Positions 44,012 to 55,818 of a stretch of DNA of 64,000 nt are shown piece by piece. The stretch comes from Reticulascus tulasneorum (Eukaryota; Ascomycota; Sordariomycetes; Glomerellales; Reticulascaceae). The notes under the pieces were generated by a model. The model was given only the letters and a program-made list of their open reading frames with translations. It was not told the DNA's origin and did no database searches. Made by a program: the position numbers and the translations under genes. Each line of letters begins with the position of its first letter. The stretch's first letter is position 1. The stretch lies in NCBI GenBank assembly GCA_001557505.1, contig LSAX01000004.1:3906001-3970000 (forward strand), read 5' to 3'.

Positions 44012-46574
44012 ATGACAGTCAGCCGCAATGGACCTGGTCCTCTGCGGCCTGCGGGGGGCCCGGGTGACAACGAAATCAAGTCGGACTCTCTCAACGGCAC
44101 GACAAAGAGACGGCATTTGAAGGAGAAGCCGCCCGGTGGGAGGAAACCGATGGGAGCCTCGCTACCCGATCCCGCAACCTCGGAGAAGCCATCAAACAGC
44201 AATGGCGAGACTCTTGTCCGTTCCAGGAAGCGTGTCGCCGATGCGATAGCAGAGCAAGAGTTTCCCAAGAAACCAAGGCTCGACAAGAAGACGGACATGA
44301 CAAAGTGGAGAATGAAAGATGAGGACGGTCGGCACACCTGGAAGTATCTTGAAGATGACGAGGCAGCAAAATCGTGGTCGCAGAGCTATGCCGAGAAGTA
44401 CTATCTGAACCTCCCACTGGTAAGTTACTGGACATAGGTGTGCGCCGCGCCGCCGGGGTCAGAGCTAATATCTGGTCTCTATCTAGGATTTGCCAGTATT
44501 GCCCGACCCCGAATGTCCCCTCGATGCGGTACGCAATGGTCTTGAGTTCTACGAAAAGCTCCAGCTGCCTCCCGGTGAATGGGGATCCGAGTACGGCGGC
44601 CCGATGTTTCTCCTCCCAGGTACCGTGATCACCTGGTATGTCACCAAGACGCCAATTCCCTCAGCCTACGCCACCGAAATCAAGAACTACCTATTTGCTC
44701 GTGCCGACCCCAAACTCGGCGGGTGGGGGCTACATATCGAGGGCGAAAGCACAGTATTCGGGACGTCGCTAAACTACACAACTCTGAGGCTGATTGGTGT
44801 GGACGCAGAGGAGCCCATCATGGTTAAAGCAAGAGCAAGGCTGCATGAACTTGGCGGGGCTTTATGCTCCCCACACTGGGGCAAGTGGTGGTTGGCGGTA
44901 CTGGGCGTCATGCACTGGGATGTTGTCAATCCTGTTCCGCCTGAGATTTGGCTTTTGCCAGACTGGGTTCCTATCGCACCGTGGAGATGGTGGATTCACA
45001 TTCGTCAAATCTTCTTGCCCATGTCATACATCTACTCGAGGAGATGGACCGTTGAAGAAACGGACGTGATTCGGTCACTCAGGAAGGAGCTGTTTGTGCA
45101 GCCATGGGAGCAAATCAACTGGCCAAGTCATCGGAACAGCATCGCTGCTGGTGACAACTACCATCCCAAATCCTGGCTACTGAACACGGTGAATTGGCTG
45201 TTGGTCAACGTCTGGAACCCATACATCCGGCCAAACTCACTGAAAGAGAAGGCTGAGGCGTGGACCAGTGAGTTGGTGGATATGGAGGATCAGAACACGG
45301 ACTATCTCGGACTGGCGCCTGTCAATGGCCCAATGAACGCTCTTGTTTGCTACATCCGGGACGGCCCTGGCTCCTATAGCGTTCGGCGACACACTGAAAG
45401 ATTAGAAGATGCTTTATGGGTCAAGGGAGAAGGCATGCTTTGCAATGGGACAAACGGTGTCCAATGCTGGGATACTGCCTTTTCCATTCAATCAGTTATT
45501 GCCGCTGGACTGGAGAAGGATGAGAGGTGGCGGCCAATGCTAACCAAGGCTTTGGGATTCTTAGACCGCCAGCAAATCCGGGAGAACTGCGTGGACCAGG
45601 AGAAATGCTACCGCCAGCAGCGAAAAGGAGGGTGGCCGTTCAGCAACAGGGACCAAGGATACACCGTCAGCGACTGTATAGCGGAATGTCTGAAATCTGT
45701 CATTTTGCTGCAGAAGAGTGAGGGATATCCGCAGTTGCTCGACGATCAGCGCATTTTCGACGCCGCAGACTGTATCCTGATCTACCAGAACGATACTGGC
45801 GGGGTCGCTTCATACGAAAAACGCCGTGGACTCGAGGCCTTGGAAATGCTCAACGCGGCGGAGGTGTTTGGCAGGATCATGATCGAGTACGATTATCCCG
45901 AGTGTACAACCGCGTGCGTCACGGCTCTGTCTCTTGTCCATAAGCACTGGCCTGAGTATAGGCCGGACGACATAAAGAGTTTCATCTCGAGAGCGGTTGA
46001 CTGGATCAAGACAAACCAACTCCCGAACGGCAGTTGGTACGGAAGCTGGGGAATATGTTTCACTTATGCCGGGATGTTCGCCCTTGAGAGTCTGGCCAGT
46101 GTTGGAGACACGTACGAAAAAAGCGAGAACTCCAAGAGAGGTTGTGATTTCTTGGTCTCTAAGCAGAGAGATGATGGGGGTTGGTCGGAGAGCTACAAGG
46201 TAAGTCAAGCCCAGGCCTGCGCGTATTCATGCCAATCCTAATGCACTCAGTCTTGCGAGTCAATGAACTATACCGAGCACCCTTTCGGCACTCTTGTTGT
46301 GCAAACAGCGTGGGCTCTCATCGGCCTGATGGAGGCGGAGTACCCTCACGTGGAGCCGATAAAGAGAGGTATCCAGCTGCTTATGGATCGGCAGCAGGCG
46401 AACGGGGAGTGGCTGCCGGAAGCCATCGAGGGAGTCTTCAACAAGAGCTGCATGATCACCTACCTGAACTACAAGTTTGAGTTCCCCATCAAGGCATTGG
46501 GCTTGTTTGCGAAGATGTATCCAGACGAGGTGGTGATCGCGGGTATTGGCGGGGATGAGAAACTAGACTCTTAG
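44012..46574 (+). CDS. ERG7: oxidosqualene cyclase (lanosterol synthase family)
   Basis: Three exons (44012-44419, 44487-46199, 46251-46574) encode 814 residues. The enzyme folds 2,3-oxidosqualene into a tetracyclic sterol precursor at the endoplasmic reticulum. A Lys/Arg-rich N-terminal extension of about 95 residues precedes WRMKDEDGRHTWKYLE. Several QW repeats are visible (LGGWG, KGGWPF, NGSWYG, DGGWSE, NGEWLP), plus WWIHIRQIFLPMSYIY. The acid that opens the epoxide is Asp532 in VSDCIAE, where the family has VSDCTAE. Near the C-terminus the motif is NKSCMITYLNYKF. This matches the lanosterol-synthase KSC type rather than the altered loop of protostadienol synthases, but Met and Leu replace the usual Ala and Pro. 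It may be a standard Erg7 or a diverged paralogue with another product. Confidence 0.9.
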
Positions 46575-47026
46575 AAACTCTGCTCGCACAGTAGCTCCAT
46601 ATATATATCTACCTACCTAGGTAGTAGACATAAGTCTTAATGCTAATATCATATAACGACGATATAATAACCCATGGGTTTCATTGTCCGCTCCCTAGGT
46701 ACCTGACTCCATAGACAAATGTCTTGGGGAACCAGAATTCCATAGGTATAAGTTTTGGTAAGGTTGTGGATTGAAAAGAACTTAGGCGGTGAGTGCCTAA
46801 AGCTCCGAGCTGCGGGGCAATGCCGGCAGAACACAGCGACGCCCCACTATAGCTTCCAGAACCATCTCGCCAATATTCTGTCGTCACTCTTTAACTTCGA
46901 CACTTTGTGCTGAAGCTGGATCACAACGAAAGCCGGGCTGCTCCTTTCCACTCAAGACACGCATCACATACGCCTTGCTGCACTCGTGAAATCTTTCCCG
47001 CATCCCCAAGCTCATACTCCCTCGCG
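46575..47026. other. intergenic between cyclase and SGT1
   Basis: 452 bp carrying the cyclase 3' flank and the SGT1 promoter. A 12-bp palindrome ctacctaggtag at 46613-46624 lies in the cyclase 3' flank. Nothing else recognised. Confidence 0.5.
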
Positions 47027-48509
47027 ATGTCCCACTTCACAGCTGGCCAGGCAGGGGTGGCCGCTGTCGACAAACGAAACTGGGAAGAGGGTATCGCCAA
47101 GCTCTCGCAAGCCCTCAAGGGCGCCAAATCTCCCGCCTGGCTCATGGCCCGTTCGAAAGCTTATATTGGCATCAAAGAGTACAAGCGTGCCCTTCGGGAC
47201 GCCGAGCTCGCGTACAAAGTCGCCAGCTCCCGCGGAAACCGCTCCTCCATGATTGACGCCCAGTACCGCCGCTCGGTGGCCTATTTCCGCCTCGGCCAGT
47301 ACGCAAACGCCGATAGCTGTGCTTTCTGGTCTCAGCGTTTGGCTGCGGGTGCTTCTACGAGTGATCCGGCGGTCAAACAACCAAAGGTGGACGGGAATGG
47401 ATTCGCAACATCTACGAAGGAGGAGGTTTTGGAGGAGATGAAGGTGCTGAAGAATACGGAGGATCCGACGAAATCAAAATTCGGGCCGCAGTGGAACTCT
47501 GCTAGTGCGTTTCGGTTGCAGTGCCTTGGTGCAATGGCACATCTGCCTGAGGACGATGAGGCTAGAAAGGTGACGGTGATAATGGTGCCGGAGGTGTCTG
47601 ACGAAGTCTCATTTGAAGAAGACGAAAAGGATGAGGAGGACGAGAAAGAGATTGCCGAAGCGAAGGCCGCCTCTGCTGTTGAACAGAAGCGAGAAGCACA
47701 GCAGCCGAAGGAGCTCAAGGTAGATTTCTTTCAAAGCGGTCAATCGGTCTCGGTTTCAATCTTTGCGAAGAACGTCCCCAAGGGCCAGTTCAGAGTGGAG
47801 TACAAGAGCCACAAGGTATGCTGATTCATCAAGTGTTTCTACATTCAGATTGGCTGACATGTTCTAGATCCGGATGGCACCAATCCCACATCCTGACAGC
47901 AAGGACAAGGATGACTGGTTGGAGATCGTACTCTGGGGGAAGATTGACCCTGCGGGATGCAAGTATAATGTCACGCCAAACAAGGTCGAGCTTACCCTGA
48001 AGAAGGTGGAGCCTGGCAAGTGGCCGGCATTGCGAGCAGAGCCTGACGCAGGCGGCAGTGCGCCTGATGACGATACCTGGGATGGCGATCAGAAGCTTGA
48101 ATCAAATGCAGGCAAGTCGGAGGATTTGACGGGTGCGAACCCTGCACCAGACGTTGATGACGGAAGCGATACACTTCCCAACCCCAAAGGTTCGTCTGCA
48201 GCGACTGCGTCTAAGGATGTTAAGCCAACCAAGCCAGCCGGTCCACCAGCCTACCCCACGTCCTCGAAATCGGGCCCCAAGGACTGGGACCACCTTGCAG
48301 ACGGCGAGGAGGATGATGCGAAGGAAGACGTCAACTTCTTCTTCAAGAAGTTGTATTCGGGCGCCACTCCCGAGCAGCAGCGCGCCATGATGAAGAGCTT
48401 CGTCGAGAGCAACGGCACGGCGCTGAGTACGGACTGGGACGATGTTAAGAGCCGCACAGTGGAGACACAGCCGCCAGAGGGTGTTGTCGAGAAGAAATGG
48501 AACCAATAA
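47027..48509 (+). CDS. SGT1: SGT1 co-chaperone (TPR-CS-SGS)
   Basis: A protein of 476 residues in two exons, 47027-47815 and 47868-48509, with a 52-nt intron inside the CS domain. I chose the ATG at 47027 (MSHFTAGQAGV), which puts the TPR start at the usual place. TPR helices cover about 1-125 (WEEGIAKLSQAL, RALRDAELAYK). A Glu/Asp-rich linker follows (about 190-225), then the CS domain (KVDFFQSGQSVSVSIFAK, then VELTLKKVEPGKW). The C-terminal SGS domain has DWDHLADGEEDD, VNFFFKKLYSG and the end segment SNGTALSTDWDDV. SGT1 links HSP90 to SCF ubiquitin ligases and to kinetochore assembly. All three domains are intact. Confidence 0.95.
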
Positions 48510-49113
48510 GCCCCTCGTCCATCGTGTTTTCTCGAGAGGACAAGCTGGATTGGGGAGTTAATGGATGAAAATGGCTTTGTGTTTGAGTATGGTTCACTCT
48601 TGTTCGGGAGGGCGAAACATGCATGGTACCTTAGTGATGAGCTTCCACGGAATGGCAAAAGAATTTGACGTCTTGTGCGCTAAGTATTCAGACTGATCGA
48701 AATGAATGCATCGAGTGTGTTTAAATTATGTGCATTTTTGTATGTACGATGTGCCATATCTACAAGACTGTTGCTTAATCTGCTCTCTATAAAACATAGA
48801 TGCCATTCCCTACCAAACAGTTGGGGATTATACTGCTCCAAGCTGTCTCTTGGCCGAGGCTGCTATATACGACTCATACACCACCCAATGCAGCATCTCC
48901 GTATTTTACATGCAAGCCCCTTGGCCCGAACCAAATCTATACCTCTATAACTCCGCGATAGCTCCTAGACCCAGTGTGCCCGGCATCTAGCTCTTGGTAC
49001 CATACGCCCAGCCAAAAGTTGCTTAGGGTGGAACTGCTGTGTGTATTCAATGCGGAGAATCCCGCTTGTTTCTCCCTTGTCAACCCACCGTGGCTGACCC
49101 TTCTCGAAGCTGC
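48510..49113. other. convergent intergenic region
   Basis: 3' flanks of SGT1 and the dioxygenase gene. No structure recognised. Confidence 0.5.
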
Positions 49114-50640
49114 CTAATACTTGTATTTCGTAATAAGAGACGTTGATGAAGTACGAGCGGTCGGCAGTGGATCCAGTCCCAGCTCAGGAACGAGCTTCTG
49201 CAGCTGCCTAGTGAAGCTGAGAGCTGTTGGAGGGAGAAACTCGGCTCGTATCTTAGTTGGCGCCTGGTATCGAGTGCTGTCGAAGTCATCGCTTTCCACG
49301 TACGTGCCCTTCAACCAACGCCTTCCTGACCCGGTATCGAATGACTTGCGTCCGTGCAGGACGCGCAAGTTGTCGAAGAGAACACACTCGCCTGGCTGCA
49401 GCCTATACTGGAATAGATTTCGCTCGTCGTTGGACAGCCTGTGAAACTCGGCAGCAGCGACGTGCCATTCACCGAACGAAGTCTTGTGCCCTTCTGCTGA
49501 GGCCATCCATCTCGATCCGAAGCCGTTCTGAAAGGGTGGGGACCAAAATACCTGCACCGGGTTTACCGACAACACGGGACGGTTCTCGTAGTAGTGGAAC
49601 CCGTTCGCTCGGTAGTGGTACTGTACGTTAAGTTCCATTAGAGCCTTGGCTTTGGCGGACTGGGAGACAAGGATTTCCTCGGCGGTGCGGCGGGCGTCGC
49701 TGAAGATGGACTCGCCTCCGGAGCACGAGTTCTCCAAGCAGTGGAGCAATTGAATCTGCGGGGGCTGCTTAAGGTAGAGCATGTCGGAGTGCAAGCCGAG
49801 GTAGGAGTTTGTATATGCTATGTTCTCGGCCTCGGGCTTGGAGATGACATCCCATGTGCGTCCATAGAAAGTCTCTTTGATGGCGCCGAATTTCTTGGCA
49901 ATGTCTTCCACAGCTGTCTCTGATTGTGGTACGTTCTTGACGATCGTTATACCCAGCGCTCGGAGGTCTAACACTCCGCGCCAGAAGTTATCCGTGCTTT
50001 GCATCCAATCCTCGTATTCAATCTTGCGAAGCGTCCGACTAATGGTTTCTCTATCCCAGAGTACTCTGGCCACACCACGGTCACCGGTGATCTGTCGATC
50101 GACCGTTTTGAGATTCCACCTGGCCAAATCCATCTTTCGGAGCTCGTACTCCGTGAATCTCGTGACGTGGCCCTGGGCCGCAGAGAGCGGGATGTCATTC
50201 GTCCATTCTATCTCATAAGTCTTGGTGTCAGGATCGTAACGAAGATCCGCGATGTTTATGTTGGTAGGTATCTCGGCCGTGGCGAAGCTCTTCTGGCCCG
50301 AAGATGGGCTCACGCACGCGGAGCAGGTGCAACGGTCTCGGAGCCACGCAGCATCCCAACGACGACGCTTATTCCCAGGACCGTCTAGTTGCAGTTGCTT
50401 CGAATTGGGTTTGCTCAACTTGATTATCAGGCCTCTAGAGGCCCTGGCGGCTTCGGTATCGTTTTCGGCTGGCTCTGGGACCGTGTCTTGGAAGTAGGAC
50501 GAGCTCGTGTGAATCCTGCGCCGAGGAAATTGGGTCTGAAGGGCAGAGGGAGCCGCCAGGCTTGGCTTGAGGCCGCTGCTGTGGAAGAATAGTCGAGAAG
50601 CATGCAGGTATCTTGGTCGCACCCTCAGTCTAGTCGCCAT
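49114..50640 (-). CDS. gamma-butyrobetaine / trimethyllysine-type Fe(II) dioxygenase
   Basis: A single-exon protein of 508 residues. The N-terminus is rich in Arg and Ser and lacks acids, so a mitochondrial presequence is likely (about 1-45). Next is the small Zn-binding domain typical of this family (WDAAWLRDRCTCSACVSP). The 2-oxoglutarate dioxygenase core follows, with iron ligands His and Asp in YLGLHSDMLY and the distal His in RVLHGRKSF, plus the GRRWLKGTYVE strand with the Arg that holds 2-oxoglutarate. These enzymes carry out the first or last step of carnitine biosynthesis. The gamma-butyrobetaine or trimethyllysine choice cannot be settled here. Nothing suggests a cluster with other carnitine genes. 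Confidence 0.9.
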   Translation of the reverse strand: MATRLRVRPRYLHASRLFFHSSGLKPSLAAPSALQTQFPRRRIHTSSSYFQDTVPEPAENDTEAARASRGLIIKLSKPNSKQLQLDGPGNKRRRWDAAWLRDRCTCSACVSPSSGQKSFATAEIPTNINIADLRYDPDTKTYEIEWTNDIPLSAAQGHVTRFTEYELRKMDLARWNLKTVDRQITGDRGVARVLWDRETISRTLRKIEYEDWMQSTDNFWRGVLDLRALGITIVKNVPQSETAVEDIAKKFGAIKETFYGRTWDVISKPEAENIAYTNSYLGLHSDMLYLKQPPQIQLLHCLENSCSGGESIFSDARRTAEEILVSQSAKAKALMELNVQYHYRANGFHYYENRPVLSVNPVQVFWSPPFQNGFGSRWMASAEGHKTSFGEWHVAAAEFHRLSNDERNLFQYRLQPGECVLFDNLRVLHGRKSFDTGSGRRWLKGTYVESDDFDSTRYQAPTKIRAEFLPPTALSFTRQLQKLVPELGLDPLPTARTSSTSLITKYKY

Positions 50641-51378
50641 GATGACCGTGGGTGGTGGAGAGCTTCTCCACCAATAGCGAGAAAGAGGGTTCGCGACAGA
50701 CTGGCCAGGTAGCAGAATCAGGTATGCTTTGAAACTTGGCGACTCGTATACGCTGGTCCAGAGTCGGAGGGACAGAGAAGCAGGACGATGGGAGGGTCCG
50801 TTTTAGGGTGATGTTGGCGTAGCTTGAGCCTCGGCATCGTGACCTACCTTAACTGAGCCGTTGCAAAATTTTGTGGGGAGCTCTACGAAGTACCCCGGGC
50901 CTACATACCGCACCAACCCGTGCGCAGGTCCAGTACAAATGTACTTGCGCACTGTATGATAACCATATCTGATGCAATTTCTACCCGAGTACAATCAACC
51001 TCTTCCTGTCTGTGCGGAGCAATAGCTCTCCATGCGTAGTAGTGATTTCGTCTCATGGTGCTGGCAATGCTCGAAGACGAGAGCTGCACCAAGCAGTCGC
51101 CCTGGGCAATGTCACGCCTGCTTTCGACGTCCCTACTAATAGGTTCCACCGGACTCGGACAAGAACATCAGAAGCAATTTGTAGAATGGATGTGTATCAA
51201 CGCTGTTAGGTGAGATGCACCAAATGCAAATGGTATTTTAGTGCGTGACTGAACTGTTGTTCTTACAAGAATTGACATGTCCTGTTTGCACGTTGATAGC
51301 TACATAAAACACCCGCAAACATCTCCGAGTTCGTCCTCGGATTCTTGACCACCGACTAAACGCCAAACCCATGATATA
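50641..51378. other. intergenic, carnitine-type dioxygenase upstream region
   Basis: 738 bp between the dioxygenase start and the stop of SEN2. No coding or repeat structure recognised. Confidence 0.5.
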
Positions 51379-53082
51379 TCATCTGTTCCGGTTGCTCGAC
51401 CACCGACGTACCATAACCTCTTGTATCCTGTACAGCTTGAAAACCTCCACAGGTCCCCTTTCTAATGCCTCATCAAACATGGTTGGAGGTGGAACTTCCA
51501 CATACACCAAAACGAGGCTCTTCATTACATGCGATAGCACGCGGTTGATGCCGTGGAGCCAATGCCAGGATTTTTGAGGCCGTGGCCTACCGCTCTCCTT
51601 CCACCAAGGATGCGAGTATGACGGGACGACAATCACTCCGAACTCGGCATGATCAAAGACAGGTCCTCTGATATACAATAGCCAGTCAACTCCGAACTTG
51701 ATGCCTCCCCGTGGGACCCATCCCAGTGATCTGAAGTGGTGATACACAGCATAGTTCAACAGGAAGTTGTCGTATGGCTGAAGCTCGGCGCGATCTCGGG
51801 TCGGAAAATACGAGTGCTGTCGGAATAGGTCGAAGAGAGCCTCCGTCGGTAGGACCAGCTTTGTGACTGGGTCTACGACCGATAGGGCACCGAGACCGAA
51901 GGCTAGAAAGAAAGCTTCCTCGGATGTGAGTTGAAGATGCTCTTTGTTTACAATCTCAGCCTCGGGTAATGGCAACTGTTCAGTAGAAATATCCGAGTCA
52001 ACAGCAAGATTGACGCCAAGGCCAGCGGCTGGAGTTTCACTGGTGTTGTTGACCAGACTATCCGTGAATGGTTCCTCGACTGATTTGCCGTTCAATGTCG
52101 AATGATTTGGGCTGGGCGGATCTGAAAGCTGGTACGTTGTAGATTCAACTTTGGGAGAAAACCTGACGCTCTTCCGTCGTTTCAGTGGCATCGGCTCATC
52201 GGAGGACTCGCTGGATGTTGTCGAGCTTCTGGCTGACTTCACGATGCCGTTTAGCCCAGCGCCATTCTGCGCGGGTTTTCCGTTCAAAGATCCATTGACC
52301 GAGCTTTGAGTAGGATGCCCGCGGGCTCCAGCTTGCTTCTCTTGAACCTCGGGAGGCTCGACACCACTGTCGAAGTTGCCTAGAACTGGAGGATTCGGAC
52401 TTGTGGCATCGGGAGTTGCACTCAATAAGCTGATATGCGAGTTTGGCAACGCGAGAAGCTCCGATGGTCCCACTGGAGCAGCAAACTCTCTCAGGAAGGA
52501 GCCTCTGCGGGCCTGGTTGCTGGTGCTGCTAGACGAAGATGCCAGGCGAGCTTCGTCGAGCTGGACTTGCCGTATGGCGTCCAGCTCAGCTCTAGCTCGC
52601 TCCCATTTTGCTTGCTTTCGCTCCTCACGTCTCTCGAGTGTGACTTGTTCAATGACCCGACCATCGACTAGGCCGCGTCTGACTTTTTCTCGCTTCAACC
52701 AATTCGGTTCACTTCGACTGAGCGTACCTTTGCCGTAAAAGCCTTGCTCCCACAAACCCCGCATCGACTTTTGGTCCTTGATATGAACTGAATTGGATTC
52801 TGGGGACCAGAGTCCCTGATAAACCACCGAAGGTTCATTTGGCGGCGGGAATAGGGCCTGGCTCAGCCATGTATAGACGATATGGAAGAGCGAGACTGGG
52901 TTGTTTGGATAGAAGCTTGGGAGAGGAAATGTTCGGATTGGGGCAGGAAGAGCGTAGAGCTTATGAAGAGGGGCATTCTTCGATTGAGGGGCTGCAGGCG
53001 CAGTTACTGCCCCCGTAGAGGGCAACGGAGTATCAACTCCATTGTGGGCAGATTGTGACTCCGAGCTCTGGATCTCAGCCAT
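51379..53082 (-). CDS. SEN2: tRNA-splicing endonuclease subunit Sen2
   Basis: A single-exon protein of 567 residues. Sen2 is one of the two catalytic subunits of the four-subunit enzyme that cuts introns out of nuclear pre-tRNA; it makes the 5' cut. The N-terminal half holds PAPIRTFPLPSFYPNNP and VYQGLWSPESNSVHI, which are usual for fungal Sen2, followed by a charged helix and a long low-complexity segment (about 180-370). The C-terminal nuclease domain reads SEEAFFLAFGLGAL, YHHFRSLGWVPRGGIKFGVD, then GPVFDHAEFGV with the catalytic His, and KSLVLVYVEVP with the catalytic Lys. The catalytic Tyr is in the YAVYHHFRS region or just after it. All core residues appear intact. Confidence 0.94.
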   Translation of the reverse strand: MAEIQSSESQSAHNGVDTPLPSTGAVTAPAAPQSKNAPLHKLYALPAPIRTFPLPSFYPNNPVSLFHIVYTWLSQALFPPPNEPSVVYQGLWSPESNSVHIKDQKSMRGLWEQGFYGKGTLSRSEPNWLKREKVRRGLVDGRVIEQVTLERREERKQAKWERARAELDAIRQVQLDEARLASSSSSTSNQARRGSFLREFAAPVGPSELLALPNSHISLLSATPDATSPNPPVLGNFDSGVEPPEVQEKQAGARGHPTQSSVNGSLNGKPAQNGAGLNGIVKSARSSTTSSESSDEPMPLKRRKSVRFSPKVESTTYQLSDPPSPNHSTLNGKSVEEPFTDSLVNNTSETPAAGLGVNLAVDSDISTEQLPLPEAEIVNKEHLQLTSEEAFFLAFGLGALSVVDPVTKLVLPTEALFDLFRQHSYFPTRDRAELQPYDNFLLNYAVYHHFRSLGWVPRGGIKFGVDWLLYIRGPVFDHAEFGVIVVPSYSHPWWKESGRPRPQKSWHWLHGINRVLSHVMKSLVLVYVEVPPPTMFDEALERGPVEVFKLYRIQEVMVRRWSSNRNR

Positions 53083-54126
53083 TGCTCTCTTGAATCATCT
53101 CGGTCTGTTAAATCGGTCAGCTTCATATGTCCGTGATGGATTCCAGATATAGCAAGAAGGAGGAGAGATCCAAAAGGAAACATGAAGATTGGATTTTGTG
53201 ATTGCATCAGATACCGTTGTAGTCTATATTTTGGGCGGTCACCGAGATCAAAGATCTCTCCGCACCATTATAAGGGTTGTCATCATTGCAATGGGAAACG
53301 GGAAAGGGCAATGGAAGGAAGCCTCTTGGAAGGCTGCTGTTAAACAGTCTTCCCGAGCCTTCGCTGAATTCTTGAAGGAAGAAAATGAACTAGAAGAGCT
53401 TGCAAACTTACTTGTCTGAGGGATATTCCACCCGACGAGGGAAGAGAAAATCACTCGATCGGGCCATTCAAATAGAAATCACCTCATTTGTCCAGAGGCA
53501 ATTCGAGTGCTGAAGCGGACGTTCGGGATTGGCAAATCTGATTTTTCGTGCAAAGTTTCTCTCCACGCAGAATCCATCGCTGGAAATCCACCGGTGTGAG
53601 TGTGTTGAAGTTGGTGGACCGGAAAATCTCGGCTGGGAGGTCAGGATTTTTTTTAAGGTCCACCAGCCACAGCAAGGTGGGGCTTTGGACACAGTAATAA
53701 TTTATTATGTGCCACCAAATGAGATTAGATGGCTAAGTTATGTGGCTGGTGTGCTTGTACCTGAGGTCGGGTACTTCGTACCGCTGACCGGGGAATTCCT
53801 TTTTTGTGAGGTCATGCTCCGAAAGTACCGTCGGGAAACTTCAAGACTGAGAATAGAGCACAGTTCGTAAATCCTTTGATCCTTGCTGACGTTTTCTTAT
53901 AACACTCCGGTTCTTCCACATTTATGCTGGTTCCAGCGCCGTCCCGAAGGATATACACATCATGTTCTCCTCTGTTTCCCAGCAATAATAGCGCCTCCAC
54001 CAGTTGCGCGCTTGCATCATTCGGAGTTTGCATTTTGGCGTCGCCATAGCTATCATGTCCACGTCGTAGCCGGCTTACCTTCCGTTCTGTGATTCCTAAG
54101 AGAAGGGCTCCGTATAGGTAGTAATC
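53083..54126. promoter_or_regulatory. divergent promoter region, SEN2 / glucosylceramide synthase
   Basis: 1.04 kb between two outward-pointing start codons. Two plus-strand frames (from an ATG at 53291, 42 residues, and from 53529) have no known motif and are probably not genes. Confidence 0.45.
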
Positions 54127-55818
54127 ATGACAGCTTCTGCCTTAGCTGTGCAGATAGTGGCATATGTGTGTGCCTGCTGGAGCTTTTTCATCTTCCTTGT
54201 TCAGAGCATTGGCATCAGTCGCATGTAAGCTATTCAATCCAGTGTTTATTCTTCCATTTTACTAACCTGGCGCAGTTTTCAAAAGTATTCGTCCCGCCCG
54301 CGACCTCCTGTTTCCTCGTCCCTGGCAGAAGCCGACGTCCCCCATATTACAATCATTCGCCCGGTCAAAGGGTTAGAACATCAGCTCTACGACTGCATTT
54401 CCTCGACATTCCACTTGAATTATCCCATCAAGAAGCTTACGATCCACCTCTGCGTTGCCGACAAAAGCGACCCTGCCTATCCCATCCTCAAGAAGCTGGT
54501 TGCCGACTTTCCACAATTCGATGCTCGCGTCCTGGTGGAAGAGGAGGACCCGTTGCTCCACGGCCAGGATGGCCACGTAAACAATCTCGGACCTAACCCG
54601 AAGATCAGGAATATCAGCCGGGGGTATCGGGAAGCCAAAGGCGATATTATATGGATGATCGATTGTAACGTATGGGTCGGCCCTGGGGTTGCGGGCCGCA
54701 TGGTGGACAAACTTTTGGGACTGGAACCAAACGGAAAAGCGGTCACGCCTTTCAAGTTCGTTCATTTGTTGCCTCTAGTTGTTGATACTGTCTCTTTATC
54801 TTCGCCAGTCAAAATGGGCCCTGAGGGAGAATCTCTTCTCTCATCCGCACCTGGGGCGTCGTCTGACGATGCAGTCCAAAGCCGCAGCGAGTCTCGGTTG
54901 ATGCAAATCTGGAAGCACGGAGGAGGGCTGCTCGATGAGATGTTCATGGCTACCACACATGCCAAGTTCTACGGCGCAATCAACACGGTTGGCATTGCGC
55001 CCTGCGTCGTGGGGAAAAGTAACATGTTCCGAAAACCGCACTTGGATGAAGTTACCGATCCTCTGAAGAACCCGATACTGCAAACTGATAAGCGACATCC
55101 AACTGGCATCGACTACTTCTCGTCCTACATCTGTGAGGACCATCTAATAGGGGATTTGCTCTGGCGATCCAACCTTCCAGGTTTCAAGAACCATGGGCTT
55201 GTGTATGGTGATCTCGCTATACAGCCCATGGCAGGCATGCCAGCCACGGCCTACATTGGCCGCCGTGTAAGATGGTTGCGAGCACGAAAATGGACCGTCA
55301 TTACCGCCACGATGGTTGAACCAGGCGTGGAATCTCTCTTGTGTTGCGCCTACTTCTCGTTTGCTCTGACGACGATACCTTGGTTCCACGAAACTCTCGG
55401 CTTCGCCCAAACATGGACCGCGATGATATTGTACTGGCTGGTATCTGTTATAATTTGGATGGTCAGCGACTGGTACACGTACTGCCAACTGCAAGCTGGG
55501 AAGAGTGTTGAGGTGGACGAGAACACCCCGAAATTCGCCAGGGGCACGTTGAGTGCAGGCGGTGCCACCCGACGGCCATTCTTGGAATGGCTACCTGCGT
55601 GGGTCGGGCGAGAACTTTTGGCTTTGCCGATATGGACTTGGGCTGTACTTCTCGGATCGACCGTCACTTGGAGGGGCAAAACCTTCACAGTTCGAATGGA
55701 TATGAGCGTGATCGAGATTGAGACTGGGAGCCATCCAACATTCAAACAAAATGTGCGTGGAGCTCGAACACCAGACTCCGATAATGGACGTTCGAGGAGC
55801 AAAGCTCGAATTGATTAG
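54127..55818 (+). CDS. ceramide glucosyltransferase (glucosylceramide synthase, GT21)
   Basis: A protein of 546 residues in two exons, 54127-54224 and 54276-55818, with a 51-nt intron. Exon 1 encodes the start and the first membrane helix (AYVCACWSFFIFLVQSIG). The enzyme moves glucose from UDP-glucose to ceramide in the Golgi membrane. Motifs in order are DVPHITIIRPVKG, the D2 site IIWMIDCNVWVGPGV, a DEMFMATTHAKFYGAIN segment, YICEDHLIGDLL (catalytic acid region) and the family's Q/RxxRW box as RRVRW. Membrane helices follow near 400-460 and 490-510 (LLALPIWTWAVLLGS). It is the fungal type with a long insert between D2 and the core (LSSAPGASSDDA). Glucosylceramide supports hyphal growth in ascomycetes. 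Confidence 0.94.

Noticed and set aside
45800..46208. Minus-strand frame of 132 residues within the cyclase gene
   Set aside because: It is an antisense shadow of a strongly conserved cyclase exon.
53291..53870. Small plus-strand frames between SEN2 and the glucosyltransferase
   Set aside because: They are short, have no domain or convincing splice link, and lie in a divergent promoter.
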